A DNA stretch of 26,823 nt from JAJZQD01 sp021847735. Its GTDB lineage: Bacteria > Bacillota > Thermincolia > Thermincolales > UBA2595. Location: assembly GCA_027324025.1 (NCBI GenBank), contig DAHVYW010000010.1:1-26823 (forward strand), written 5' to 3'. How positions within the stretch are numbered: the first letter of the stretch is position 1; every line of letters begins with the position of its first letter. This document shows, one piece after another, positions 8,507 through 15,206 of this stretch. The notes under the pieces are model-generated. The model was given only the letters and a program-made list of their open reading frames with translations. It had not been told where the DNA came from and made no database searches. A program made the translations under genes and the position numbers.

Positions 8507-10018
8507 TCACCTCCTGTTCGACCTGTTAAGGAAATCAATTATTTCTGCCATCCCTCGTACTTTAACTTTCCCTGGCAACTGGCTCTCTTTCTTAGGGTTG
8601 AGCCAATCAGAATCGTTAAAAAGACCCGGAAACCTTGATACCATCAATGCTTTTAATTCTCCGGTGTTTACTGTCTCCCCATTAAGCAGCCGTCCGACCA
8701 CGTCAATGGACTTTTCCTTCATTACCGTTTTATCCTGTTCAGTCTTGCCGGCAAGTGAAAATAGCACTGAAACAGTCTGTCGGATTGCCCGGTCCAAATC
8801 TGTCCTGCCCTCAATAATTATTCTACCTTGTTCAAATATCGTGCACGTTTCTGACCACAGTCCTTGCAGCCGTGCTAACCTTGAGGGAGGAACATCTTCT
8901 ACCAAACAGTGAATTACAAGTTGAGCCTGGTTTTGCTCCGCTAACATGAAATGCAGCACCAATCCCTCGTTATGCCGTGAAAGATTCTCAAAAACATTCT
9001 GCTCCGTTTTAACCCCATTTTTGAGAAATTCCCGGGTATGGTCGGCTGCACTTCTTAAATATTGATGGGAATCAGAAATTACTTCCGGAACGATATAGAG
9101 ATTGGTACCCGGTATCGTTCTAAAATCGGTAAATCTTTCTTCCATTCTAGCCTTACCCGCCGATAGGAAGGAAAAACATTCCTGGCAAATCGGAAATACC
9201 TTCTCTTTAATGCCACCAATGTCTTTCAGCCCTGGCATAAAGTTCTTCTTGTCGAATGTGGAAAAAGGGAACACCTTGTCAAGAGTCTCCGGGTTATCAG
9301 TAGTCTTTCCACACAATGAACATTTTTGAGAAAAACCAACTTCTTTTTTATCCTTATGTGCTAAAGCGCCTTTGTTCTGTGACCTCATCTTGTACCTAAA
9401 ATATTCTCTAAAAGCTTTGACTTCACCCGGATACATGAATTTCCCATCGCATTCCAAGCCAAAGACCAGGATATAGGAACGCTTCTTATCATCCCAATAC
9501 CCAATAATGGTCGACACCATATTAAACAGGCCTTCCATTATTCTGGCAACACTGCCTTGCTGCATAAACCCCGAATCTTCATAATCATACAAGACTTTGT
9601 TCCTTAACTTGTTATACCTGGCTTTATAATCCTGTTCCCATCCAGACCCTAATAGTTCTTTTTCGGCTTCAGACACTCCTTTGCCAAGTTTATCTAAAGG
9701 AGAGAAACGCCAATTCACATTGGCTCCTACCGGCTTGCGAAAAAGGTACATCTGTTTGACCTGGGTTTCCAGTTCTCCCTCTCCCCGAGCGGAGGGATAT
9801 TCGACCCGGTCTATCTTGAGTACCTTTTCAATTTCCAGCGACTCTGCTTCAACATCTCGTGCTTTTAGCCATACCCTGATTACATGTGCCCGTCTCTCTT
9901 CCGGTTCCCCTAACGGGTGAGGCAAAGCTAGAAAGTTGGCTATGTCAGCCATTTCAGGATTAGTTTCTGCCTGCGGGACCATCTGGCCTAATGCTCTTAA
10001 AGCTTGAATAAATCCCAT
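8507..10018 (-). CDS. cas8b: Cas8b (TM1802/Csh1-like), type I-B Cascade large subunit
   Basis: 503 aa from the start MGFIQALRALGQM, which follows GGAAGGAGGTGAGAGTGAA. An upstream extension to 10096 exists but runs through the relic cas6 tail and is not credible. The large subunit recognises the PAM and opens DNA. A four-Cys zinc site, CSLCG (C233, C236) and CQEC (C278, C281), matches the Cas8b/TM1802 family. It is shorter than fused Cas8b proteins, in keeping with the separate cas11b 4 nt downstream. Confidence 0.88.
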   Translation of the reverse strand: MGFIQALRALGQMVPQAETNPEMADIANFLALPHPLGEPEERRAHVIRVWLKARDVEAESLEIEKVLKIDRVEYPSARGEGELETQVKQMYLFRKPVGANVNWRFSPLDKLGKGVSEAEKELLGSGWEQDYKARYNKLRNKVLYDYEDSGFMQQGSVARIMEGLFNMVSTIIGYWDDKKRSYILVFGLECDGKFMYPGEVKAFREYFRYKMRSQNKGALAHKDKKEVGFSQKCSLCGKTTDNPETLDKVFPFSTFDKKNFMPGLKDIGGIKEKVFPICQECFSFLSAGKARMEERFTDFRTIPGTNLYIVPEVISDSHQYLRSAADHTREFLKNGVKTEQNVFENLSRHNEGLVLHFMLAEQNQAQLVIHCLVEDVPPSRLARLQGLWSETCTIFEQGRIIIEGRTDLDRAIRQTVSVLFSLAGKTEQDKTVMKEKSIDVVGRLLNGETVNTGELKALMVSRFPGLFNDSDWLNPKKESQLPGKVKVRGMAEIIDFLNRSNRR

Positions 10019-10025
10019 TTCACTC

Positions 10026-10092
10026 TCACCTCCTTCCGAAAACCTCCACATACCCAAACCTCGTCCGTTCCTGCGTTTACACCCCCTCATCT
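10026..10092 (-). pseudogene. cas6: Relic 3' end of an ancestral cas6 directly before cas8b
   Basis: Read on the minus strand, this stretch aligns closely with the last codons of the intact cas6 (10889-10960): AACGGaCGaGG then TTTGGGTATGTGGAGGT. One nucleotide is missing before TTTGGG. After that shift the frame reads FGYVEVFGRR and stops at TGA 10026-10028, which overlaps the cas8b ribosome site. It marks where an older cas6 abutted cas8b before the AbrB-PIN cassette came between them. Confidence 0.75.
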
Positions 10093-10125
10093 GCAAACTT
10101 TTTTCAGAAAACTTCTATACGGGTC

Positions 10126-10154
10126 TACATATTTCCACAGAAAAATGATATAAT
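10126..10154 (+). promoter_or_regulatory. Promoter of the AbrB-PIN cassette
   Basis: An extended -10 box TGATATAAT ends at 10154, about 60 nt before the antitoxin start. The -35 region is weak. A second TATAAT-like box lies at 10178-10183. The DNA is AT-rich, with partial palindromes that could serve as an autoregulatory AbrB operator. Confidence 0.5.
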
Positions 10155-10213
10155 ACTATGTAAAGAAAGCTTGAATTATAATAAAAGTAAAGAAAACAAG
10201 GGAGGCCATTTTT

Positions 10214-10471
10214 GTGGAACTTGCCAGAATCTCATCAAAAGGACAAATTACCATTCCCCTGGAAATCCGTAAAAAACTAAATCTTAAAGAAGGCGACAAA
10301 GTACTTTTTCTGGAAGAAAACAATAGGATTATTGTTATGAATTCTTCCCTCATAGCTTTGAAGGAAGCACAACAATCCATGACAGGTGAAGCCAAAAAAC
10401 AAGGCATTAATTCACCTGATGACGTCAACAAGATGGTAAAAGAAGTAAGGAAAGAGTTGTGGGACCAATAA
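10214..10471 (+). CDS. AbrB/MazE-family antitoxin
   Basis: 85 aa from a GTG start after GGGAGG. The N-terminal swapped-hairpin fold is shown by ARISSKGQITIPLEIRKKL and EGDKVLF, typical of AbrB-type antitoxins that bind their own promoter. The helical C-terminus probably covers the toxin. It lies 1 nt before a PIN-domain toxin gene. The pair is on the opposite strand to the surrounding cas operon and splits cas6 from cas8b. Confidence 0.9.
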   Translation: MELARISSKGQITIPLEIRKKLNLKEGDKVLFLEENNRIIVMNSSLIALKEAQQSMTGEAKKQGINSPDDVNKMVKEVRKELWDQ

Positions 10472-10472
10472 T

Positions 10473-10892
10473 ATGAGAATTCTAATTGATACGAATGTGA
10501 TAATATCCGCCCTGCTTTTTCCGGAATCTATTCCCGCCAAAGCTTTAGCAAGAGTATTTGAATTTCATCGCCTTGTCTTATGTCAAAACGTGATAGATGA
10601 ACTCCGAATCGTTTTTTCAAGGAAATTTGCCCACAAACTCAGAGTCTTAGATGATTTCCTGAAAAACTCAGCCTTTGAATTAATATATACACCATCAACA
10701 ATTGACCCGTCATACTACCGATCTATTAGAGATTCTACCGACCTCCCTATCCTGGTATCTGCAATCCTGGGTGACGTCGATATAATAATTTCAGGTGACA
10801 AGGATTTTACCGCCACCGAACTTGATAAACCTTTGATATTAACACCGGTCGATTTCGTTTACACCTGGGCAGAAAATAAACAGGATATCTAA
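10473..10892 (+). CDS. PIN-domain ribonuclease toxin
   Basis: 139 aa. PIN toxins cut RNA with a cluster of acidic residues. Seen here: D6 in LIDTNVIISALL, E43 in NVIDELR, and the C-terminal pair SGDKDF. It resembles the PIN-family toxin component class TIGR00305. Partnered with the AbrB-like gene 1 nt upstream. Its stop overlaps the stop of the convergent cas6 by 3 nt, so the cassette ends exactly at the cas6 terminus. Confidence 0.9.
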   Translation: MRILIDTNVIISALLFPESIPAKALARVFEFHRLVLCQNVIDELRIVFSRKFAHKLRVLDDFLKNSAFELIYTPSTIDPSYYRSIRDSTDLPILVSAILGDVDIIISGDKDFTATELDKPLILTPVDFVYTWAENKQDI

Positions 10893-11632
10893 AGTCTGTT
10901 TCCAACTACCTCCACACACCCAAACCCCTGCCCGTTTTTGCTCCCCAGACCCGCATCCACCGCCATCTGCAGCAGCTCCACCGGCCCGGTCAGCGACAGT
11001 CTGCCTGAATAACCCTTCACCACCGTGCCTTTATAGTTCATCACATGCTGCCTCACCTGCCCTACTCTCCTTATTTTCACTTCCCCATCCGGAGCCTCCT
11101 TTCCGTAAAAGGCCTGGTATTTCTTGCGCAGGTTGTTTCCCACCAACAGGTCATAATCCGGCTCCCCCGGCTGGAAATAGCACGTATATTTTCTCCCGTC
11201 CGGCCTCAGCAGGGTGCTGTAAGCCACGACAGGTGACAGTGTCCGCAGCAGCACCCGCTCACCGCCAACTTTATACTGCTGAACGGACATTTTCTCTACT
11301 TCCGCTTCACATCTGCCCAGCCTGATACTGCCTTTTGTCAGCATCCCGTTAGCAATGGACTGGCAGAACTCGTCCACCGGCGAAGATACAACCAGCCTGA
11401 CTTGATCATCAAAAGAAATGGTTCCCTTGTCCTTATTCATCCTGAACCTGCCGGAAAGCCGCGAAAGGGTGAACAGGGTGAATCTGCGGCTGCCGCTCTG
11501 GTAACCGTGGTCATGCAAGAAAGCCGCCAATTCAGGGTCAATTGCGCTGTAAACGACAGACTGTACCAAATGATTGTAATGTAACGGTATTTCCTTGTTT
11601 CCATTGAATCGCATTGTGAAATAAATATGCAT
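10889..11632 (-). CDS. cas6: Cas6 crRNA-processing endoribonuclease
   Basis: 247 aa. The start MHIYFTMRFNG follows AAGGGTG; a GTG 9 nt earlier lies within that ribosome site. Cas6 cuts precursor crRNA in the repeats for both the I-B and III-B complexes. The Gly-rich loop near the C-terminus, AGLGSKNGQGFGCVEV, is the family signature (TIGR01877-like). H18 in LHYNHLVQ is a candidate catalytic His. It is the first gene of the operon, behind a promoter, riboswitch-like aptamer and terminator. It is cut off from cas8b by the antisense AbrB-PIN cassette. Confidence 0.95.
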   Translation of the reverse strand: MHIYFTMRFNGNKEIPLHYNHLVQSVVYSAIDPELAAFLHDHGYQSGSRRFTLFTLSRLSGRFRMNKDKGTISFDDQVRLVVSSPVDEFCQSIANGMLTKGSIRLGRCEAEVEKMSVQQYKVGGERVLLRTLSPVVAYSTLLRPDGRKYTCYFQPGEPDYDLLVGNNLRKKYQAFYGKEAPDGEVKIRRVGQVRQHVMNYKGTVVKGYSGRLSLTGPVELLQMAVDAGLGSKNGQGFGCVEVVGNRL

Positions 11633-11685
11633 AATTATCACCCTTAATATAATTCAGACTGAAAAACTGACAACATTTTGTCATA

Positions 11686-11713
11686 ATAAAAAAACTGCTC
11701 CAAGAAGAACAGT
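11686..11713 (-). terminator. Intrinsic terminator in the cas6 leader
   Basis: On the minus strand, ACTGTTC and GAGCAGT form a 7-bp stem with a TTCTTG loop, followed by seven T. It lies between the aptamer-like element and cas6, 55 nt before the start codon, in the position of a riboswitch expression platform. Confidence 0.75.
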
Positions 11714-11753
11714 CGGTTTCTAAATAAAATGATGCAAATTTTAGTAAATATAA

Positions 11754-11824
11754 CCTGGCAATCCTAGCTCTCCGGCCGTAGACCCACGGTTATGCATTGC
11801 CGTCTTTCGACGGTTTTGTCCGAT
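11754..11824 (-). promoter_or_regulatory. GEMM-I-like (cyclic dinucleotide) riboswitch aptamer
   Basis: Minus-strand RNA resembles the c-di-GMP-I/GEMM layout: GGACAAAACC, then stem CCGTC-GAAA-GACGG with its GAAA tetraloop (11805-11808), the GCATAACC element where the consensus has GCAAAGCC, GGGTCTA, and a closing GAGCTAGGATTGCC. By eye-alignment to the Vc2 aptamer, position 20 is A (11819) rather than G, position 47 is U (11792) rather than the intercalating A, and C92 (11758) is kept. The P3 arm is short. It may be a ligand-switched variant or a decayed copy. A promoter lies just upstream and a terminator downstream. Confidence 0.55.
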
Positions 11825-11837
11825 AAAAATGCAAATT

Positions 11838-11865
11838 TTTATAGTAATTCGTCTTTACACTACAA
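11838..11865 (-). promoter_or_regulatory. Promoter of the cas operon
   Basis: Minus strand TTGTAG (-35, 11860-11865) and TATAAA (-10, 11838-11843) with a 16-nt spacer. Transcription would start near 11830, just before the aptamer, and run into cas6. Confidence 0.6.
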
Positions 11866-11921
11866 TTTTCCTTCATCCCTAAAACACTTTCGCTCGCCTA
11901 ATTCCGACACGATTCGAGCAT

Positions 11922-12131
11922 TCACTCTTCTGTTTCAAATTCTTCTGCCAAGGCTTCAATAGCCATCTCCACATAAACTAACAGGATATGCGGCTGCCTA
12001 TATGGTATCGAAATATGTTTTTGGGCTTTGGAAAAAACATAATGGCTGGACCCCTTCCATGGTTGTCTTTTTAAAAATCCGGCATGAAGAAGCAGTTTCT
12101 CCAATGCTTTAATTTCTAACTTACCCACCAT
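11922..12131 (-). CDS. hicA: HicA-family mRNA-interferase toxin
   Basis: 69 aa from MVGKLEIKALEKLL, chosen because AAAGGAG lies 7 nt upstream; the longer frame to 12173 would place its start inside the promoter. HicA has a dsRNA-binding-like fold with a catalytic His, seen here in GSSHYVF, followed by HISIPYR and a C-terminal helix. Its own promoter (12152-12181) lies upstream and is matched by the spacer of the adjacent mini-CRISPR. The partner antitoxin hicB is 150 nt upstream on the same strand. Confidence 0.85.
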   Translation of the reverse strand: MVGKLEIKALEKLLLHAGFLKRQPWKGSSHYVFSKAQKHISIPYRQPHILLVYVEMAIEALAEEFETEE

Positions 12132-12149
12132 TTGCCATCTCCTTTTATT

Positions 12150-12181
12150 ATAATATATAATCTTAGTAATCAAATTGTCAA
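12150..12181 (-). promoter_or_regulatory. hicA promoter containing a protospacer-like match
   Basis: TTGACA (12176-12181) and TATATT (12152-12157) with an 18-nt spacer form a good promoter that starts transcription just before the hicA ribosome site. The stretch CTAAGATTATATATTAT (12150-12166), covering the -10 box, matches 16 of the first 17 bases of the spacer in the mini-CRISPR upstream. The 5' flank is TTA (12167-12169), a possible type I-B PAM. Confidence 0.75.
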
Positions 12182-12193
12182 GAAAAAAATATA

Positions 12194-12274
12194 AAAATAA
12201 TTCCTTTTAGGTAGGCTAAATTTTCCAATAATCTATAATCTTAGGTTTCAATTCCTTATAGGTATGCTAGTTTT
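12194..12274 (-). CRISPR. Mini-CRISPR: two degenerate I-B repeats with one 21-nt spacer (CreA-like)
   Basis: The first repeat (12245-12274) ends in CCTATAAGGAATTGAAAC, with an intact ATTGAAAC handle typical of I-B crRNAs; its first five bases are changed. The second repeat (12194-12223) keeps TAGCCTACCTA and AAGGAATT but has lost the GAAAC end. Both keep a CCT/AGG mini-stem near the Cas6 site. The spacer (12224-12244) starts CTAAGATTATAGATTAT. Decay at the outer ends, with the crRNA-forming parts kept, is the pattern expected of a single-crRNA CreA gene. No separate promoter is clear; it may be made from the hicB transcript. Confidence 0.8.
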
Positions 12275-12281
12275 CTACTTT

Positions 12282-12647
12282 TTAGCTTTTTACCCCACCG
12301 ATTCCTTTGGATAATTGAAAATTAATATACTGGTTTAAGCTTACATTCTCCTCTTTAGCTTTCTCAACCAACACTCTATGCAATGATTTAGGCATTCTGA
12401 CTACCAGCTTACCTGAGTAGTCCTCACTGCTCAATATAGGTTCAGGTATAGGCGTACCCTCGTCTAACGCAACTTCCAGCCAACAAACCTTAGCATCCTC
12501 AATATTTGCTATAACTTCCTCCAAAGTTTGGCCCTGTGAAATACACCCGGGCAATTCAACAATTTTCGCCGCATACCCACCTTCCGGACTAGGCACAATT
12601 TCAATTTTATAGGGAAGATTTAAGTAGTGATCTAAATTCTTTTTCAT
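12282..12647 (-). CDS. hicB: HicB-family antitoxin
   Basis: 121 aa. The N-terminal degenerate RNase-H-like HicB domain shows PSPEGGYAAKIVELPGCISQGQTLEEVIANIEDA. The C-terminal part, KLVVRMPKSLHRVLVEKAKEENVSLNQYIN, is a ribbon-helix-helix DNA-binding domain that would autoregulate the locus. The start follows GGAGGTAGTTAA. It lies upstream of hicA, separated by 150 nt that hold the mini-CRISPR and a private hicA promoter, which is unusual for a compact toxin-antitoxin pair. Confidence 0.92.
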   Translation of the reverse strand: MKKNLDHYLNLPYKIEIVPSPEGGYAAKIVELPGCISQGQTLEEVIANIEDAKVCWLEVALDEGTPIPEPILSSEDYSGKLVVRMPKSLHRVLVEKAKEENVSLNQYINFQLSKGIGGVKS

Positions 12648-12689
12648 TTAACTACCTCCACATAGATGGAACATATTAAAAGCAGTTTT

Positions 12690-12718
12690 ATAGTACTATA
12701 TTTGATACTATTTGTCAA
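12690..12718 (-). promoter_or_regulatory. hicB promoter and likely HicB operator
   Basis: Minus strand TTGACA (12713-12718), 17-nt spacer, TACTAT (12690-12695). The spacer and -10 contain ATAGTA/TACTAT half-sites, a plausible ribbon-helix-helix operator. It does not contain the CTAAGATTATA motif shared by the mini-CRISPR spacer and the hicA promoter. Confidence 0.75.
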
Positions 12719-12740
12719 GTTTTTGTTCCTCTTGCGTAGT

Positions 12741-12818
12741 CTAGCGATGGATAACCTCCACGCACCCAAACCCCTGCCCGTTCTTACTGCCTATTCCCGC
12801 ATCTATTGCCAGAATTCT
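12741..12818 (-). pseudogene. cas6: C-terminal fragment of a second cas6
   Basis: About 25 codons remain, reading ILAIDAGIGSKNGQGFGCVE then VIHR and a TAG stop. This is the Gly-rich end of a Cas6, close to but distinct from the intact cas6 in this window. The rest of the gene is missing upstream. It is the third cas6 3' end in 2.8 kb. Confidence 0.8.
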
Positions 12819-12928
12819 ACCCCCTATTTAATTTCCCCATAATTAAAGGATAACAGCATAAATTATTTTGTCATTTCGGCAATTAAAGAATTTAATGGCC
12901 AACTTTTGCAGATAAATATACTTACAAC

Positions 12929-13023
12929 ATGCTTTTACTTTAGAAAATGCTGTGATTGCCATGATTTACGGACTTATTTTGGCTGCAACATTAAACTGGT
13001 TACAAAGTCGGGGCCGGGTATAG
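12929..13023 (+). pseudogene. Possible tail of a lost membrane protein
   Basis: An open stretch reading TLENAVIAMIYGLILAATLN, then WLQSRGRV and a TAG, looks like the last membrane helix and basic tail of a transporter. There is no start or ribosome site and a stop lies close upstream. The rest of 12820-13068 shows no gene. Confidence 0.3.
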
Positions 13024-13068
13024 GCAGGAAGCATATTTCATCCCGGTGGGTGGAAGGAGAATAGAACA

Positions 13069-13539
13069 GTGTTTGATATTAGGTGCTTTATTTATTTAAT
13101 ATTTGCTGTTGTTACTGGGTTTGCCGCTTTGGTTGTAATTCCTAAAAAATTATATAAAAAGTATTTGCTCTATAGCATTCTCCTGGGTGGTACTGTAGAC
13201 GCCGTATTGGCTCCTATATTCTCCAAAGTTTTTCATCTAATAAGATACAAAAACATGGGCTATTTTGACATCCTGGATGTTTTTTCATTTTGGACCCCCA
13301 TTACATGGATGTTCGCTTTTTCTATTTTTTTCTATCTTTTACCAGTCCAAAAATTTTTCCTTGTCCCCTATCTAATAATTTGGACCGGACTTAGCTATTC
13401 AGTCGGAATCGTACTACACGACTTTGGTTTGTTCGAGTACATTGGGATAGGTAAATTCATAATGCCGGTAGTATTCTGTCTTTGGTACTCTACTGCTGCC
13501 TGGGTATACCTTAAAACCGAAAAAATCAGCTTAAAATAG
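13069..13539 (+). CDS. Small multi-pass membrane protein of unknown function
   Basis: 156 aa, GTG start 9 nt after AAGGAG. About five hydrophobic segments are visible (for example FIYLIFAVVTGFAALVVIP, WMFAFSIFFYLLP, FFLVPYLIIWTGLSYSVGIVL, FIMPVVFCLWYSTAAWVYL). It resembles small membrane proteins common in spore-forming Firmicutes (CBO0543-like). No catalytic motif is seen. It stands alone before a decayed flavoprotein gene. Confidence 0.75.
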   Translation: MFDIRCFIYLIFAVVTGFAALVVIPKKLYKKYLLYSILLGGTVDAVLAPIFSKVFHLIRYKNMGYFDILDVFSFWTPITWMFAFSIFFYLLPVQKFFLVPYLIIWTGLSYSVGIVLHDFGLFEYIGIGKFIMPVVFCLWYSTAAWVYLKTEKISLK

Positions 13540-13547
13540 GCGGTTGT

Positions 13548-14038
13548 TTGCTTAACTCATATACTCTAAAAGGAGGTACATGGTTTACAACTTTGAATGG
13601 TCATTTTGGTTTCCTAAATACAAGAGGAAGACATTCCCTCTCCTTTGAAAACCAACTGTCAAAACAAGTTAAATCCAGGATTATTTTTAACTCAAATACT
13701 TCATATGAACAATTATTAAAAGATTTTACCCATGTGGTACTGGCTACCGGAGATGCAGCCTACGCCTCTAAAATTCAGGAGACAACTTTGAGATTACCAG
13801 GTACATCATCGGGCAATGCCGATATCCTCGTTTAGGAAATACCTTTTTTGTAGGTAACTGTTTTGGTGCCATTATGCCGGCCTTCGGGTTTGGCCAACTG
13901 GCAGCCATTTTGACAGGGATTTATGCCGCTTACGACTTAGTTGGAAAAGGAAATTACATTGAACTGGTTAAGCCTTTGCAGGAAAGCTATGATAATTCGC
14001 TCGTTATCCGTCGGTTCATGGAACAGTTAGATAACTAG
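13548..14038 (+). pseudogene. Decayed FAD/NAD(P)-dependent oxidoreductase (geranylgeranyl-reductase type)
   Basis: Two frames hold pieces of one protein. The first, to 13835, has LKDFTHVVLATGDAAYAS, typical of the middle of FAD oxidoreductases. The second, from about 13836 to TAG 14038, reads TFFVGNCFGAIMPAFGFGQL then AAILTGIYAAYDLV, the C-terminal FAD-contact region. The N-terminal GxGxxG dinucleotide fold is missing, and a stretch between the two parts appears deleted. It cannot make a working enzyme. Confidence 0.75.
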
Positions 14039-14077
14039 AAAGGCGCGCATATTTCAGTTCCCTATGCGCGCGCCTTT
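14039..14077 (+). terminator. Strong hairpin after the decayed oxidoreductase
   Basis: AAAGGCGCGCAT pairs with ATGCGCGCGCCTTT around a short loop, one of the strongest stems in the window. It starts right after the pseudogene stop. Confidence 0.75.
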
Positions 14078-14136
14078 CTGTACTACCTACCTTGGCCTTT
14101 TCCACAAATGTGGAAGAGATATACTTCCTGGTAGTA

Positions 14137-14172
14137 TAAAAAAGCGCTTGGGTTTGGACCCAGACGCTCTTT
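14137..14172 (-). terminator. Terminator of the cold-shock gene
   Basis: On the minus strand AGCG-TC-TGGGT pairs with ACCCA-AG-CGCT, then a run of six T. It sits about 55 nt after the csp stop. Confidence 0.8.
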
Positions 14173-14225
14173 TCTGTGTATCCTGTTTAGTAGTAATTAT
14201 CAGCGCCCTTTCATAACGTTTAAAT

Positions 14226-14423
14226 TTAGGAAAGGGTTACATTAGTGGCTTGAGGACCACGTTGACCTTGTTCAATATCAAATTGCACTTTTTGCCCCTC
14301 TTCAAGGGATTTATAGCCTTCCGCTTTTATAGCGGAGAAATGTACAAACACATCTTCCCCACCTTCTCTTTCTATAAATCCGAAGCCTTTTTCGGAGTTA
14401 AACCATTTCACGGTACCAAACAT
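14226..14423 (-). CDS. Cold-shock protein, CspA family
   Basis: 65 aa, the usual family length. The cold-shock domain has both RNA-binding motifs, KGFGFIE (RNP1) and VFVHFSAI (RNP2). It acts as an RNA chaperone. The start MFGTVKWFN follows AGGAGGTGTAGTGTTAG. It is monocistronic with its own terminator. Confidence 0.96.
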   Translation of the reverse strand: MFGTVKWFNSEKGFGFIEREGGEDVFVHFSAIKAEGYKSLEEGQKVQFDIEQGQRGPQATNVTLS

Positions 14424-14861
14424 CTAACACTACACCTCCTAAAATGTTATATGGCTTAATAATACTTTTTGAAAATCAGTTCTTCTCAGTAATATTATGT
14501 TAAGACAAATCAGAAGATATACTTATTAATAATTAGGTTATTTGGAACATGCTGCAATGTGAAACTGCCAATCAGTAATCTGTTATGAGCGATCAATACT
14601 TTTGGATGAAAAACGGCCAATAATTTTGGACGTTTTTTACCAATTACAAAATAGTATTGCGATGACTGATTCGGCAACTATCGCCTGACATGTTAAGGAA
14701 GACTAAAAACCCACGTAAATGAAAATGAAATTCGGGTTTTCAACACGATAATCCAAGTGACTCATTAAACAAATGAACAATTGGAGTTTATAGCGTTCAT
14801 TATTGCGTTCCAATATTGTTGTAATTTTATGCGACTCATGTTATAATTTATAAAAAATAGT
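14424..14861. other. Intergenic region between csp and the B12 riboswitch
   Basis: Holds the csp leader, which is AT-rich, on the left. A weak bidirectional hairpin AAAAACG...CGTTTTT lies at 14609-14637, and an AAAACCC/GGGTTTT pair lies near 14705-14740. No credible gene was found. Confidence 0.5.
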
Positions 14862-15035
14862 TTTGAGCAAGTGATTCTGTTTTTAACAGGATTGAAAAGG
14901 GAAGCCGGTGTAAATCCGGTGCGGTCCCGCCACTGTAAGAGGGAGCCTGTCTGCATGATGCCACTGGAGATTCCGGGAAGGCGCAGAACAGGCAATGACC
15001 TTGAGTCAGGAGACCTGCTTGCTTGAACTCGCCGC
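14862..15035 (+). promoter_or_regulatory. Cobalamin (B12) riboswitch
   Basis: Shows the consensus blocks in order: GAAGCCGGTG, AATCCGGTGCGGTCCCGCC then ACTGTAA, the B12 box region GCCACTGG, GGGAAGGC, and TTGAGTCAGGAGACCTGC. It controls the cobalt transport genes downstream, shutting them off when adenosylcobalamin is plentiful. Confidence 0.95.
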
Positions 15036-15064
15036 TGTTACCCACGTGGATGGGGAGGAAGAGA

Positions 15065-15116
15065 ACCTTAAGGTTTTTTTTACCCTCTGCATAATCGTGC
15101 AGAGGGTGTTTTAGTT
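15065..15116 (+). terminator. Riboswitch terminator
   Basis: ACCCTCTGCA (15082-15091) pairs with TGCAGAGGGT (15098-15107), followed by GTTTTAGTTT. A small AACCTTAAGGTT palindrome with eight T precedes it. Together these are the likely expression platform of the B12 riboswitch. Confidence 0.8.
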
Positions 15117-15206
15117 TATAACTAAATATTTTTTGGAATAGGTGTTTTATCCCGAGGGATAAGACTTAAATGTTTCATTAACTTTTAAATTGCTTGAGGC
15201 CGTAGA

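Noticed and set aside
10019..10096. Longer Cas8b start at 10096
   Set aside because: The added 26 residues are translation of the cas6 relic, and the good ribosome site belongs to the ATG at 10018.
12132..12173. Longer HicA start at 12173
   Set aside because: It would start within the promoter spacer; AAAGGAG fits the ATG at 12131.
12150..12244. Shared CTAAGATTATA seen as a HicB operator instead of a spacer-target pair
   Set aside because: The hicB promoter lacks this motif and has its own ATAGTA/TACTAT half-sites; the first copy sits exactly after the ATTGAAAC repeat handle. Not excluded, but less fitting.
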